DNA of 18,188 bases from an uncultured Bacteroidales bacterium (GCA_937915785.1 CALGGY010000103.1:1-18188); one strand, 5' to 3'; counted from the first letter of the stretch, positions 7,255-14,402 are shown. Made by a program: numbers and translations. Notes: generated by a model from the sequence alone, not told the origin.

Positions 7255-8517
7255 TTACCTAAATATCATCGTCTTAACCACATCGCTACCAGTTGGCATA
7301 ATGATTTTGAGGGTGTAGGTGCCACGCAGTTTTTTGTCCACTACAATGGTGGCAGAGCCATCGGACAACAGCTCTTTGCGCATGGCCACCTTGCCTTCGG
7401 CATCGTAGAGCAGACATTGCACAGGGCCTTGCGGAAGACCTTTCACGTTTATCTTGCCATCGTTGGTGGGATTGGGATACACCACTACGTCCGAAATGCC
7501 ACCCGCAGTGCGTATGGCGGTGGTATTGGTGTCAGCGGTGGTGTCGGGCACCGTGTCGGACACGTAGAGGTAATTGGTAAGGTCGAGCTTGTGGAACTTG
7601 GCGGGATAATTGAGTATGGAGCGCGAAAAATACTCGTTGGTCAGGTAATACTGGTAGTCGTCGGCCACGGCAATGCCCTCCACCTGATGGAAAGGCATTC
7701 CGAGCGACATTTTGCGTTTGTTACCCGAAAAGAAATTGTTGCCCGCATAGTCGTAGAGCAGCACCACAAAAGGCTGTAGCAGCGAGCTATATCCGCACAG
7801 CACCACCTGCCGTTTGCGCGGGTTGTAGGTGGCGCCGGTTATCAGTCCGCCCACGTTCCATGTGGCAACAAGGCGTGCCGAGTAGGTACCCGGGGTTTTG
7901 GGCAGAGCATACAGGGCGGCACCTTCGCTAACCCACTGTTTGGTAAACAGATACAGACTATCCTCGGTGGCTATGAAAGCCTCGCAGTCGAAATCGGTGC
8001 CGTTGGAGGTGCTGGTGCTGAAATCGGTTTGTTCGGGATAGGAGAACCAGATAGTATCTATCTGTGGGTTAGCAGTTTGCAGCGACGCTTTGGCAATACG
8101 CAATATGTGCAGGTTGCGACGAATGCCGGAGTTGTTGTTGCCGTGGTCGCCGAGGTAGATGTAAAGGCTGTCCTGGTCGCAGTCCTCCACATCCTGATGG
8201 GCAATGCCGGAAAGGGCAACACTGTCGAGGATATGTCCATCGGCGGTGTCGATCTGGAATATTTTTTTATCGGAGTGGTCGTTGTGGGTGTACAACTTGC
8301 CGTTGAAAAACAGCAGTCCCGAAGTGCCGTTGAGGCGTGTGGGCAGCTGGTTGGAGTAGTATGGCTGCACTGTGGTGGATGGGTAGGTGCAGCTGCCGTC
8401 GTTGACAGTGGCCTGAGGGTTGTAGTTGTCGGCACGGGGGTCGGTGCATCCGCACACCTGGGCTTTCATACTATAGGCCGAAATACACAGTGTCAATACA
8501 ATAATCAGTCGTTTCAT
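7255..8517 (-). CDS. Secreted T9SS cargo protein with Cys-rich motif and propeller-like domain
   Basis: A 420-aa protein of unknown substrate. Residues 1-20 are a signal peptide (MKRLIIVLTLCISAYSMKAQ). Next comes one copy of the cysteine-rich motif often seen in Bacteroidetes surface proteins (CGCTDPRADNYNPQATVNDG, 22-41, plus SC). Residues about 60-330 carry repeated strand patterns (LLFFNGKLYTHND, DSLYIYLGDHG, DSLYLFTKQW, QYYLTNEYF) suggesting a beta-propeller. After a Thr/Asp-rich linker, residues about 345-420 are a type A T9SS sorting domain (DVVVYPNPTNDGKINVKG, then LYDAEGK, and a terminal GTYTLKIIMPTG...MIFR). It should therefore cross the outer membrane by the type IX system and stay on or leave the surface. 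The gene starts 12 bp after the solute-binding gene, as last gene of that operon. Confidence 0.85.
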   Translation of the reverse strand: MKRLIIVLTLCISAYSMKAQVCGCTDPRADNYNPQATVNDGSCTYPSTTVQPYYSNQLPTRLNGTSGLLFFNGKLYTHNDHSDKKIFQIDTADGHILDSVALSGIAHQDVEDCDQDSLYIYLGDHGNNNSGIRRNLHILRIAKASLQTANPQIDTIWFSYPEQTDFSTSTSNGTDFDCEAFIATEDSLYLFTKQWVSEGAALYALPKTPGTYSARLVATWNVGGLITGATYNPRKRQVVLCGYSSLLQPFVVLLYDYAGNNFFSGNKRKMSLGMPFHQVEGIAVADDYQYYLTNEYFSRSILNYPAKFHKLDLTNYLYVSDTVPDTTADTNTTAIRTAGGISDVVVYPNPTNDGKINVKGLPQGPVQCLLYDAEGKVAMRKELLSDGSATIVVDKKLRGTYTLKIIMPTGSDVVKTMIFR

Positions 8518-8529
8518 ATCATTTTTGTT

Positions 8530-10155
8530 TTAGTTTGATTTTTCTATTATCACCCTCCTTAGGTCGAGGGCGTTCATGGCGTTGCTGCGCAGGCCTTTCA
8601 CATTTTTGTGGGTAAAATGCAGAATTTGGTCGTAGTAGAGCACCACCACGGGAGCCTCGTCGGTAACGAGTTTGTTCATGCGTTTGTAAAGCTCATTGCG
8701 CGCCGAGTCGTTTGTTTCGGCTTTCGACTGCTGGTAAATCCTGTCGAATTCGGCGTTGGCGAAATGGGTGTAGTTGGGTCCTTGCGGTGCAAAATTTTTG
8801 CTATAGAACAGCGACAGGTAGTTCTCGGCATCGGGGTAGTCGGCAATCCACGAGCCTCGGAACCACTGCGCTTTGCTCTGCGCCATCTGTTCGCGCAAAG
8901 CGCCCGGAGGATTAACATCGATGTTTATTGCAATGCCCGCCAGTCCTAACTGTTGCTGCACATATTTGCACAGGTCGAGGTAAGTGGCTGTGGTGGAAAG
9001 TGTTAGTGCTGGCAAGCCCTTTCCGTTGGGGTATCCGGCTTCGGCAAGCAGCTGCTTGGCCTTGGTCTGGTTGTACTCGTAGCCGCCCACGGTGGTGTCG
9101 AAGCCCGGCAATCCAGCAGGAATAAAACCATAGCAGCCCGGCATACCCACGTTGTTTCGCAGATATTTCATCATTTTGCGGCGGTCGAAAGCATAGTTTA
9201 TGGCCTGACGCACACGCCTGTCGGCAAGCACGGAGCTGTTTTTGTCCATCAAAAAGCCGAGGTATTCGGTGTTGAGATAGGGCTGCGACGCCATGTGGAT
9301 ACGGTCGGCGTATTTTTCGCGCAGCTGTCCGGTTTGCGTAAGCAGCTCGTCTTTGTAGCTGGCATCGAGCGAGTTCATAAAATCCAAATTGCCTTTCACA
9401 AACTCCAGAAACACCGTCTGCCGGTCGATGATAAAGGTAACGGCCACGGCGTCGAGGTATGGCAAGCGCTGGCCCTGAGCGTCGCGTTCGAAATAGCGTG
9501 GATTGCGTTGTAGCACGAGTTTTACGTTCTCTTTCCATTTCTGGAAACGGAAAGGACCTGTGCCCACGGGATTTTGTCGAAAATCGGCCCCGTAGTGTTC
9601 CACCGCCTCGTGCGGAACCACCGAGCAGTATGGCATTCCCAGCATTCCCAGAAATGGGGCGAATGGCTGCTTGAGACGTATCACAAAAGTAGTGTCGTTG
9701 GGCGCCGAAAAGGCGTATTGCCCATTGGTGCTCTGCACATTGTCGAAAATCCAGCGTCCGGGCGACGCCACCCGCTCGTCCACAATACGTCCGAAACTGT
9801 ACACAAAATCGGAGGCCACCACGCGGCGTGTGCCCTCGGCAAAACAGGCGTTGCGGTGGAAAAACACATCCTTACGCAGGGTGAAGGTGTAGGTGAGTCC
9901 GTCGGGCGAAATCTCCCACCGCTTGGCGATGGCGGGCTGCACGACAAGGGCGGTGTCGAGCTGTATAAGTCCGTTGAAAAGCTGCTGCGACGCCCATATC
10001 ATGGCTTGGTCTTTGGCAAAAGCGGGGTCGAGGGAGGCAATGCCCGCCGACTCGTTGTAGCGGAAAATCTGCTTGTCGGCATTGCGGTTGCCTGCGCCAC
10101 AGCCCACCAAAAGGGCTGCCACAAACGCCATTGCTATGAACCTTAACCTTTGCAC
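8530..10155 (-). CDS. Family-5 extracellular solute-binding lipoprotein (peptide/oligopeptide type)
   Basis: A 541-aa lipoprotein. Residues 1-19 form a lipoprotein signal with lipobox LVGC and lipidated Cys19; the next residues (GAGNRN) have no Asp at +2. The body follows the DppA/OppA pattern: SLDPAFAKDQAMIW, LFNGLIQLD, RWEISPDGLTYTFTLRKDVFFH, the ASDFVYSFGRI helix, NPVGTGPFRFQKW, VRQAINYAFDRRKMM, and PDAENYLSLFYSKNF near the C-terminus. Such proteins feed an ABC importer, but no permease or ATPase gene is in the window. The start is GTG (10155), one base after the preceding stop. An internal ATG at residue 9 would remove the positively charged n-region (R3, R5), so GTG is preferred. It lies between an MtaD-like enzyme and a T9SS protein. 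Confidence 0.9.
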   Translation of the reverse strand: MQRLRFIAMAFVAALLVGCGAGNRNADKQIFRYNESAGIASLDPAFAKDQAMIWASQQLFNGLIQLDTALVVQPAIAKRWEISPDGLTYTFTLRKDVFFHRNACFAEGTRRVVASDFVYSFGRIVDERVASPGRWIFDNVQSTNGQYAFSAPNDTTFVIRLKQPFAPFLGMLGMPYCSVVPHEAVEHYGADFRQNPVGTGPFRFQKWKENVKLVLQRNPRYFERDAQGQRLPYLDAVAVTFIIDRQTVFLEFVKGNLDFMNSLDASYKDELLTQTGQLREKYADRIHMASQPYLNTEYLGFLMDKNSSVLADRRVRQAINYAFDRRKMMKYLRNNVGMPGCYGFIPAGLPGFDTTVGGYEYNQTKAKQLLAEAGYPNGKGLPALTLSTTATYLDLCKYVQQQLGLAGIAINIDVNPPGALREQMAQSKAQWFRGSWIADYPDAENYLSLFYSKNFAPQGPNYTHFANAEFDRIYQQSKAETNDSARNELYKRMNKLVTDEAPVVVLYYDQILHFTHKNVKGLRSNAMNALDLRRVIIEKSN

Positions 10156-10156
10156 G

Positions 10157-11413
10157 TCAGACAGTTATCAACCGTTTAGCCATTTTTATGGCCTGTTCCA
10201 TAATCTCCTCTTCGCCATCCACATGATGGCCGCGCATCAGCACCTTGCCGTTGCAGATGAGGGTGTCGACAACACTGCTGTCGGCGGCATAAATCCAGTT
10301 GCTGAGGGTGTTGTGGTTGGGAGTGAAGGCGGGGGTTTTCAGATTTACAAGGATAAGGTCGGCCAGCGCGCCTTCGGTCACGCGTCCCATGTCGATACCC
10401 AGCACTTTGGCGCCGTTCACTGTGGCCATGTCGAGGGCTTCGCCAATGGGCATTACCGTGGGTTCCAAGGTGCGGCCTTTCTGCACAAGACTGGCAATTT
10501 TTGTGGCCTCGCGCATATCGAGGTTGTTGGACGAAGAGCATCCATCGGTGCCGAGGGTTACATTGACGCCGGCTTTCACCAAATCGGCATAGCGGAAATT
10601 GAGGCCAGAGCCGAGTTTGAGGTTGGAGTTGGGGTTGTGGGTAACGGTGGCGCCGGTGTCGGCAAGTATTTTTATGTCGTCGTCGGAGAGGTACACACAG
10701 TGGGCAAGAGTGGAGCGGCTGTCGAGGGCTTTCCATTTGCGCAGGTGCTGCACTGGGGTGAGGCCGAAATCGCGCAGAGTGTTGTCCACCTCGCCCTGAG
10801 TCTCGGCCAGATGGGTGTGCAACAGCAGGTTACGCTCGTTGGCGTATGCCTTGAGATATTGGTAAGTAGGTCCCGAAACGGTGTAGGGGGCGTGTGGCGA
10901 GATGGCAAACTGCACGTGGTCGTCGGTGAGGGCGAGGGTTTGTTCGAACTGTTCCAGTTCTTTCTTTACGTTGGGCAGGTTGTCGGGGTTGCATCCGTCG
11001 AAAAGGGAGAGGCCGAGCACGGCGCGAATGCCCATGTCCTTAACGGCCTGAGCCTCCTGCGGCAGAAAGAAATACATGTCGCTGAAACAGGTGGTGCCCG
11101 TTTTTATCATCTCCAGACAGCCCAGTTTGGTCCCCCAATAGATAATTTCCTCGTCGAGGTTTTTCTCGTTGGGCCAAATTTTGGTGTTGAGCCACTGCTG
11201 CAGGGGCAGGTCGTCGCCGTAGCCGCGGAAAAGCGTCATGGGGATGTGGGTGTGCATGTTCACGAAAGTGGGCAGGGCGGCCATGCCGGAGGCGTTGATA
11301 AGCTCGCAGCCGGAGCTTTCGATATTTGGCGATATTTTGGCAATGCGGTTGCCGGAGATAAGAATGTCGGTTCGTTGGTCGTTCAAAAGAACGTCTTTTA
11401 TCAGTATGTCCAT
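10157..11413 (-). CDS. mtaD: Amidohydrolase of the MtaD type (methylthioadenosine/S-adenosylhomocysteine deaminase)
   Basis: A 418-aa metal-dependent deaminase of the TRZ/ATZ group. Metal ligands are visible: H54 and H56 (NMHTHIP), H201 (LLLHTHLAET) and D290 (LGTDGCSSSNN), with the likely catalytic E204 and H238 (TLAHCVYLSDDD). The order and spacing match S-adenosylhomocysteine/methylthioadenosine deaminases, which convert the adenine of these nucleosides to hypoxanthine; related guanine, cytosine and triazine hydrolases look similar, so the substrate is only probable. The frame is open up to 11455, but a TAnnTTTG promoter element overlaps that codon, so ATG 11413 (MDILIKDV) is chosen. It is the first gene of a three-gene minus-strand run. 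Its stop and the next GTG are one base apart. Confidence 0.82.
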   Translation of the reverse strand: MDILIKDVLLNDQRTDILISGNRIAKISPNIESSGCELINASGMAALPTFVNMHTHIPMTLFRGYGDDLPLQQWLNTKIWPNEKNLDEEIIYWGTKLGCLEMIKTGTTCFSDMYFFLPQEAQAVKDMGIRAVLGLSLFDGCNPDNLPNVKKELEQFEQTLALTDDHVQFAISPHAPYTVSGPTYQYLKAYANERNLLLHTHLAETQGEVDNTLRDFGLTPVQHLRKWKALDSRSTLAHCVYLSDDDIKILADTGATVTHNPNSNLKLGSGLNFRYADLVKAGVNVTLGTDGCSSSNNLDMREATKIASLVQKGRTLEPTVMPIGEALDMATVNGAKVLGIDMGRVTEGALADLILVNLKTPAFTPNHNTLSNWIYAADSSVVDTLICNGKVLMRGHHVDGEEEIMEQAIKMAKRLITV

Positions 11414-11452
11414 GGGTTTATGTTTTTTCTTGAAACTTGAGAAATCGTTTTG

Positions 11453-11460
11453 CAAAGATA
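11453..11460 (-). promoter_or_regulatory. Promoter -7 element of the amidohydrolase operon
   Basis: On the minus strand this reads TATCTTTG, an exact TAnnTTTG, 39 bp upstream of the chosen ATG at 11413. No TTTG was found at 19-21 bp spacing. It overlaps an alternative upstream start codon and so argues against it. Confidence 0.65.
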
Positions 11461-11545
11461 CGAAAAAAAAACGGGCTTGGAGAGGAGAAACAAAGATTTT
11501 TTGATAGAAACAACAAATTGAAATAATGATTATTCATCATGGATT

Positions 11546-11584
11546 AAAAAAAGCAAAAGCCCCCAGCTATAAACCAAGGGCTTT
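11546..11584 (-). terminator. Intrinsic terminator of the vWA gene
   Basis: AAAGCCC (11556-11562) and GGGCTTT (11578-11584) form the stem. On the minus strand it is followed by TGC and seven T (A-run 11546-11552). It lies 25 bp after the stop of the beta-rich half at 11610. Confidence 0.8.
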
Positions 11585-11609
11585 AAATATCAATGACTAT
11601 TATTTTCAA

Positions 11610-12413
11610 TCACCGGCCACCCCAGAATCCCCAGCCCACTCCTATCATCAGGCCAAAACCACGGCCAAACAGCATATCTCCCGATATAAAAAATGGCTTT
11701 CTTGTTTTGAAACCAAAACGCAAATCGGCATAATTGCTCTCAAAACCATCTAACGTTCTCCAGCCGACACCGAGCATAAGAGCCGAATTATTATTAAATC
11801 GCAACATATATTCAGATACGAGAGTGATTCCAAACTCGAATTCGGTGCTGATATTTGAACCTATATGAGCACCAACAAAAGAACGGCTGCTCAACCCCCA
11901 TGTGAAATCAACCGAAAATGCGAATTGGGCTATTGTGTATTCTTCTTCATATTCATTATAATGCCCATAACCATAATAGTCATCGCTACTCCTATAGTAG
12001 TTGTATTCGGACCATGTGTTAAGCCCTAATTCTCCTCCAAAGCCGAGGAAGAAACGTGGAGCATCGCTTGGTTTTGGTTCGGGGGGAGCTGGCTTGGGTA
12101 GGGGACGAGGCTCTCCACAACGGAGTACCCAACGAACTTTCTGTTGGTTGTGACCTTGTGCAGTGTAAAGGTTTATTATCTTCCAACGGTCGGTAAGATT
12201 GCTGGCTATCTCTCTGAAATAGTTTTCAATTGCGTCAAAATTATCCGATGTTCTGAAGTGTCGCTTGTCGGAAGATGTTTTTTCCATAACTTCATTGAAT
12301 TTCATTTTCTGAAGACGGCTAAAAGCTTCGGCACCCGTAAAACCGATACTAAAAAACTCGATTGTGTTTCCATATAAAGTTTTGGTAACCAGATTCTTAT
12401 TAATGTGTTCCAA
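11610..12413 (-). CDS. C-terminal half of the split vWA gene: end of vWA domain plus beta-rich domain
   Basis: An open frame of 267 aa that directly continues the upstream reading frame after an amber codon. The first ~100 residues are the missing end of a vWA fold (TLYGNTIEFFSIGFTG, then a helix and FREIASNLTDRWKIINLY). A proline-rich linker follows (about 101-118, PRPLPKPAPPEPKPSDAP), then a Gly/aromatic-rich domain of alternating strands (119-267: FFLGFGGELG, AQFAFSVDFTWG, FGITLVSEYMLRF, ALMLGVGWRTLDG, GLMIGVGWGFWG). This resembles a small outer-membrane beta-barrel. The start given is a TTG with no RBS, so independent translation is doubtful; the natural start is the gene at 13211. The function is unknown. 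Confidence 0.6.
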   Translation of the reverse strand: MEHINKNLVTKTLYGNTIEFFSIGFTGAEAFSRLQKMKFNEVMEKTSSDKRHFRTSDNFDAIENYFREIASNLTDRWKIINLYTAQGHNQQKVRWVLRCGEPRPLPKPAPPEPKPSDAPRFFLGFGGELGLNTWSEYNYYRSSDDYYGYGHYNEYEEEYTIAQFAFSVDFTWGLSSRSFVGAHIGSNISTEFEFGITLVSEYMLRFNNNSALMLGVGWRTLDGFESNYADLRFGFKTRKPFFISGDMLFGRGFGLMIGVGWGFWGGR

Positions 12414-12434
12414 ATCAGCTTCACCATTGGCTGA

Positions 12435-13211
12435 CTAATTGTCCAATCCATCGGTGAATGACACAACACAAGCCCCATTATAGTTGTCGCGAGAAATGCC
12501 AGACTTAAGTATGTAATCTTCAAGCATTTTAACAGCAAGTTCTAGTGAATAGTAATAAGCAGTATTGATACCCGGATTAACACTATAGATAAACTCCTCT
12601 ATATCTTTTTTTGAACTGCGATTCAGATTGGTTATCGGGAATGCTTTTGTTTCGGACTTTCCGGAAAAAGCTACAACGCCTACACGCACATTCCCATCAG
12701 GCGATGCATTTGCCACTGTTTCGATAAAATTAATTGCCGCATTCTTCATTTTTATGATATAGTCATTTCTAAGCATGGATGTACTGTAATCCAGAACGAG
12801 CATCACGAGCATATCTTTCTGCGAGTATCCAGCGCCACTACCCTGAAGATATTCTTTATCGTCAATCCATTCGGCTTCATTTCCTACTCGCAATTCATAT
12901 TGCAAATAAAAACCTTTATCAAAACAGGTACCACAATCAGTTTTGGCTTTGTCGAAAGAAAAACGAGTCAATTCACCTTTACGATTGTCTGCACTTGTAA
13001 CCTTACCATAAACGCCTTCTACTTCGGGGATATAATTCATACCGTTTATTGTTATCCCGCGTGTGTTCACGTTTTTCAGGTAATGCTTGCCGTCTCTAAT
13101 CTCATAAAAACCCTCGATGTAATAATCTGGATTCTGCTCCGCTTGTTGTGCATTGGCACCAAGGCTGGCCAACAACAATGTGGCCGCAAATAATAATCTT
13201 AATCTGTTCAT
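12435..13211 (-). CDS. N-terminal half of the split vWA gene: secreted vWA-domain protein
   Basis: 258 aa. The signal peptide is residues 1-21 (cleavage near ANA-QQ). Residues 25-125 form an N-terminal region with a CGTC pair (C93, C96). The vWA domain starts near 133 (DMLVMLVLDYSTSM) and has the MIDAS residues: D141-x-S143-x-S145, T217 (NPGINTAYYYSLEL) and D254 (VVSFTDGLDN). Such domains bind a divalent cation and usually a protein partner outside the cytoplasm. The protein would stop one residue after the motif, losing the last strands and helices of the fold, so this product alone is probably unstable. The ATG at 13211 is followed by a typical n-region (MNRLRLLF). It lies 30 bp after the small secreted protein gene. 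Confidence 0.75.
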   Translation of the reverse strand: MNRLRLLFAATLLLASLGANAQQAEQNPDYYIEGFYEIRDGKHYLKNVNTRGITINGMNYIPEVEGVYGKVTSADNRKGELTRFSFDKAKTDCGTCFDKGFYLQYELRVGNEAEWIDDKEYLQGSGAGYSQKDMLVMLVLDYSTSMLRNDYIIKMKNAAINFIETVANASPDGNVRVGVVAFSGKSETKAFPITNLNRSSKKDIEEFIYSVNPGINTAYYYSLELAVKMLEDYILKSGISRDNYNGACVVSFTDGLDN

Positions 13212-13241
13212 TTGCTTTAATTTATCGATTTGAATTTACAA

Positions 13242-13595
13242 TTATTTTTCTCCGAAATATTCGCATACAGAATCGTATATTCCACCAACAATCAGTCCTA
13301 CCGCCCAGCTGGGCAACGGTATTCCGGAACTTGAAAGAACTGTCTGTATGCCTTTTGTAAGTCCGGCTTTCAACAATCCCTTTACCCACTTGTTCCCACA
13401 GAGAATATTGTAAATATTTTCTCCGACGGAATTTGTGCCGGCTTTTTCCACTTTCAGCTGCATTGTCATCTGCACATTGTCGTTTTCTATAACCGAAACA
13501 TTGCCATAGGTGGTCAGATAAATTCCTTCTCCAATTTTTGTGCGCTGCTGTGCGCTGGCATTCGCCGCAGACAAAAGCATTATAAAAAATGCCAC
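13242..13595 (-). CDS. Small secreted protein of unknown function, start probably frameshifted
   Basis: The open frame from a GTG at 13595 gives 117 aa: a hydrophobic segment with an ANASA-QQ cleavage site (about residue 15), then an unrecognised ~100-residue domain with a strand-rich first half (GEGIYLTTYGNVSVIENDNV) and a Gly-rich hydrophobic second half (IPLPSWAVGLIVGGIYDSV), with two cysteines. The signal peptide lacks a positive n-region. In another frame, an ATG at 13618 encodes MRKIVLFA, exactly such an n-region, 23 nt upstream of the GTG; one extra base would join them into MRKIVLFA-VAFFIMLLSAANASA. A 1-nt deletion is therefore suspected. It sits 30 bp upstream of the damaged vWA gene, in the same orientation. 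Confidence 0.6.
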   Translation of the reverse strand: MAFFIMLLSAANASAQQRTKIGEGIYLTTYGNVSVIENDNVQMTMQLKVEKAGTNSVGENIYNILCGNKWVKGLLKAGLTKGIQTVLSSSGIPLPSWAVGLIVGGIYDSVCEYFGEK

Positions 13596-13835
13596 GCAAA
13601 AAGTACTATTTTTCTCATTTTTTAATCCCTAAATCCGTGTCGGGCACAACTGTAAAAGCAATGTCTCAGGCTCGTAAGACATTTTTTATCTCAAATAAGG
13701 GAGAAAGAGACTCTCATTTTGGACACAATTACCTGAAAATGAGTATTCCCGTATAAACAAAACCATTTCAATGACCATGCAAAAACACAACAATCCATTG
13801 ATTAACAACAATTTAAACAGCAACAACAATGTTAC

Positions 13836-14081
13836 TTAAGTGTAACACATTTGCCACATATCGTTTTTATTGTTTAATCTGTTGGAATAGAGAATGAAAA
13901 AATCAAAATTGAGAATTATGGAAATACGCTCCAACAAGAGTGTGTCGATACTGTACGAGTCAAAAATGCGGTAACAGGCCATCCTGTTGGTTCCAAGCTT
14001 ACGGGCAAGCCATGCAACAGTACGTTCCTGACGCAGCAGCTCATCATGTATTGCTTTGCCTATGTTTATTGGTTCAGCCAT
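13836..14081 (-). CDS. Small XRE-like DNA-binding protein
   Basis: An 81-aa protein resembling a small Bacteroidetes family of helix-turn-helix proteins: NIGKAIHDELLRQERTVAWL (near residues 5-24), then ARKLGTNRMACYRIF (the HTH, about 25-39), SIDTLLLERISIILNFDFF (about 42-60) and a short polar tail. No other domain. The ATG at 14081 is preferred to a TTG four codons upstream. It is transcribed away from the hipB operon, across a 399-bp gap holding a nested inverted repeat, and its 3' end overlaps a GTTAC...GTAAC dyad (13831-13846). It may regulate itself or its neighbours; there is no direct sequence evidence for the target. Confidence 0.75.
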   Translation of the reverse strand: MAEPINIGKAIHDELLRQERTVAWLARKLGTNRMACYRIFDSYSIDTLLLERISIILNFDFFILYSNRLNNKNDMWQMCYT

Positions 14082-14090
14082 AATATCAAT

Positions 14091-14119
14091 CAAACTTAAG
14101 CAAACAAAAAAAACCGCAA
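14091..14119 (-). promoter_or_regulatory. Candidate promoter of the XRE-like gene
   Basis: On the minus strand TTG (14119-14117), 18 bp, then TAAGTTTG (14098-14091) fits the Bacteroidetes promoter. The predicted transcript would start only a few bases before ATG 14081, giving a leaderless or nearly leaderless mRNA. Confidence 0.4.
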
Positions 14120-14130
14120 GCTATTTGTCG

Positions 14131-14243
14131 GGCTCGGGCTTCTGGACTTGCCTGAATACTGAACAAGAAAGCTCACGGTAAAACCATGAGCGTTTCTGCT
14201 TTTATTGCCAGTATCAGTGCTGAATTTGTCCAGAATTCGAGCC
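14131..14243. repeat. 113-bp nested inverted repeat (structured element)
   Basis: Three nested stems share one axis. The outer stem is GGCTCGGGCTTCTGGAC (14131-14147) with GTCCAGAATTCGAGCC (14228-14243), 14 paired bases with a 3-versus-2 internal loop. The middle stem is CTGAATACTG (14152-14161) with CAGTATCAG (14209-14217), one bulge. The inner hairpin is GAAAGCTCACGG (14167-14178) with CCATGAGCGTTTC (14184-14196) and a TAAAA loop. The inner hairpin is followed by TGCTTTT, so it could also act as a terminator. No transposase or att core was recognised. It could be a folded RNA, a mini-element, or a cruciform site between divergent genes. The rest of the 14082-14480 gap is AT-rich and holds a 12-bp palindrome AAAAGCGCTTTT (14258-14269), plus the direct repeat and hipB promoter listed separately. 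Confidence 0.7.
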
Positions 14244-14340
14244 GCACATATTAAGCAAAAAGCGCTTTTCTTATATATGTAATGCTTTTATGTCGTTATA
14301 TTTCTTACTAATATTTTTCGGATATATCTTATATGATTCG

Positions 14341-14402
14341 TTTTGCAAAATACAAAAAAATCACGATATAAAAAAGTTGCGTTTCTTATTGGAACTTACC
14401 AA
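14341..14402 (+). repeat. Direct repeat, left copy, flanking the hipBST module
   Basis: 62 bp from TTTTGCAAA to AACTTACCAA that recur at 16068-16130 with about six differences including one 1-nt indel. The 3' half is nearly identical (AAAAAGTTGCGTTTCTTATTG, then G or T, then AACTTACCAA). Homology stops abruptly on both sides. This copy runs into the hipB operator region. Confidence 0.85.

Larger units (their letters stand above)
11610..13211 (-). pseudogene. Full-length vWA/beta-rich envelope gene interrupted by in-frame TAG
   Basis: Reading through the TAG at 12435-12437 gives one continuous 533-codon frame: signal peptide, vWA domain (about 133-363), Pro-rich linker (367-384) and beta-rich domain (385-533). 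Both halves are in the same frame (825 bp apart, a multiple of three), and the stop falls just after FTDGLDN, the third metal-site motif, with SANGEADLEHINKNL continuing the domain. The simplest reading is a point mutation of a sense codon (for instance CAG, TGG or TAT to TAG), or a sequencing error. Apart from the stop, both halves look intact, so the change is recent, an error, or read through. Confidence 0.75.

Noticed and set aside
10073..11440. A 455-codon open frame on the plus strand opposite the amidohydrolase
   Set aside because: The minus strand carries all metal-binding motifs of the deaminase. The plus frame is a shadow.
12435..12437. Genome-wide reassignment of TAG as an explanation for the split vWA gene
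   Set aside because: trmH ends with TAG just before a strong terminator, and no other gene in the window needs TAG to be sense.
14131..14243. Integron attC site or phage att site as the identity of the inverted repeat
   Set aside because: The terminal core motifs (RYYYAAC/GTTRRRY) of attC are absent, and no integrase gene is in the window.
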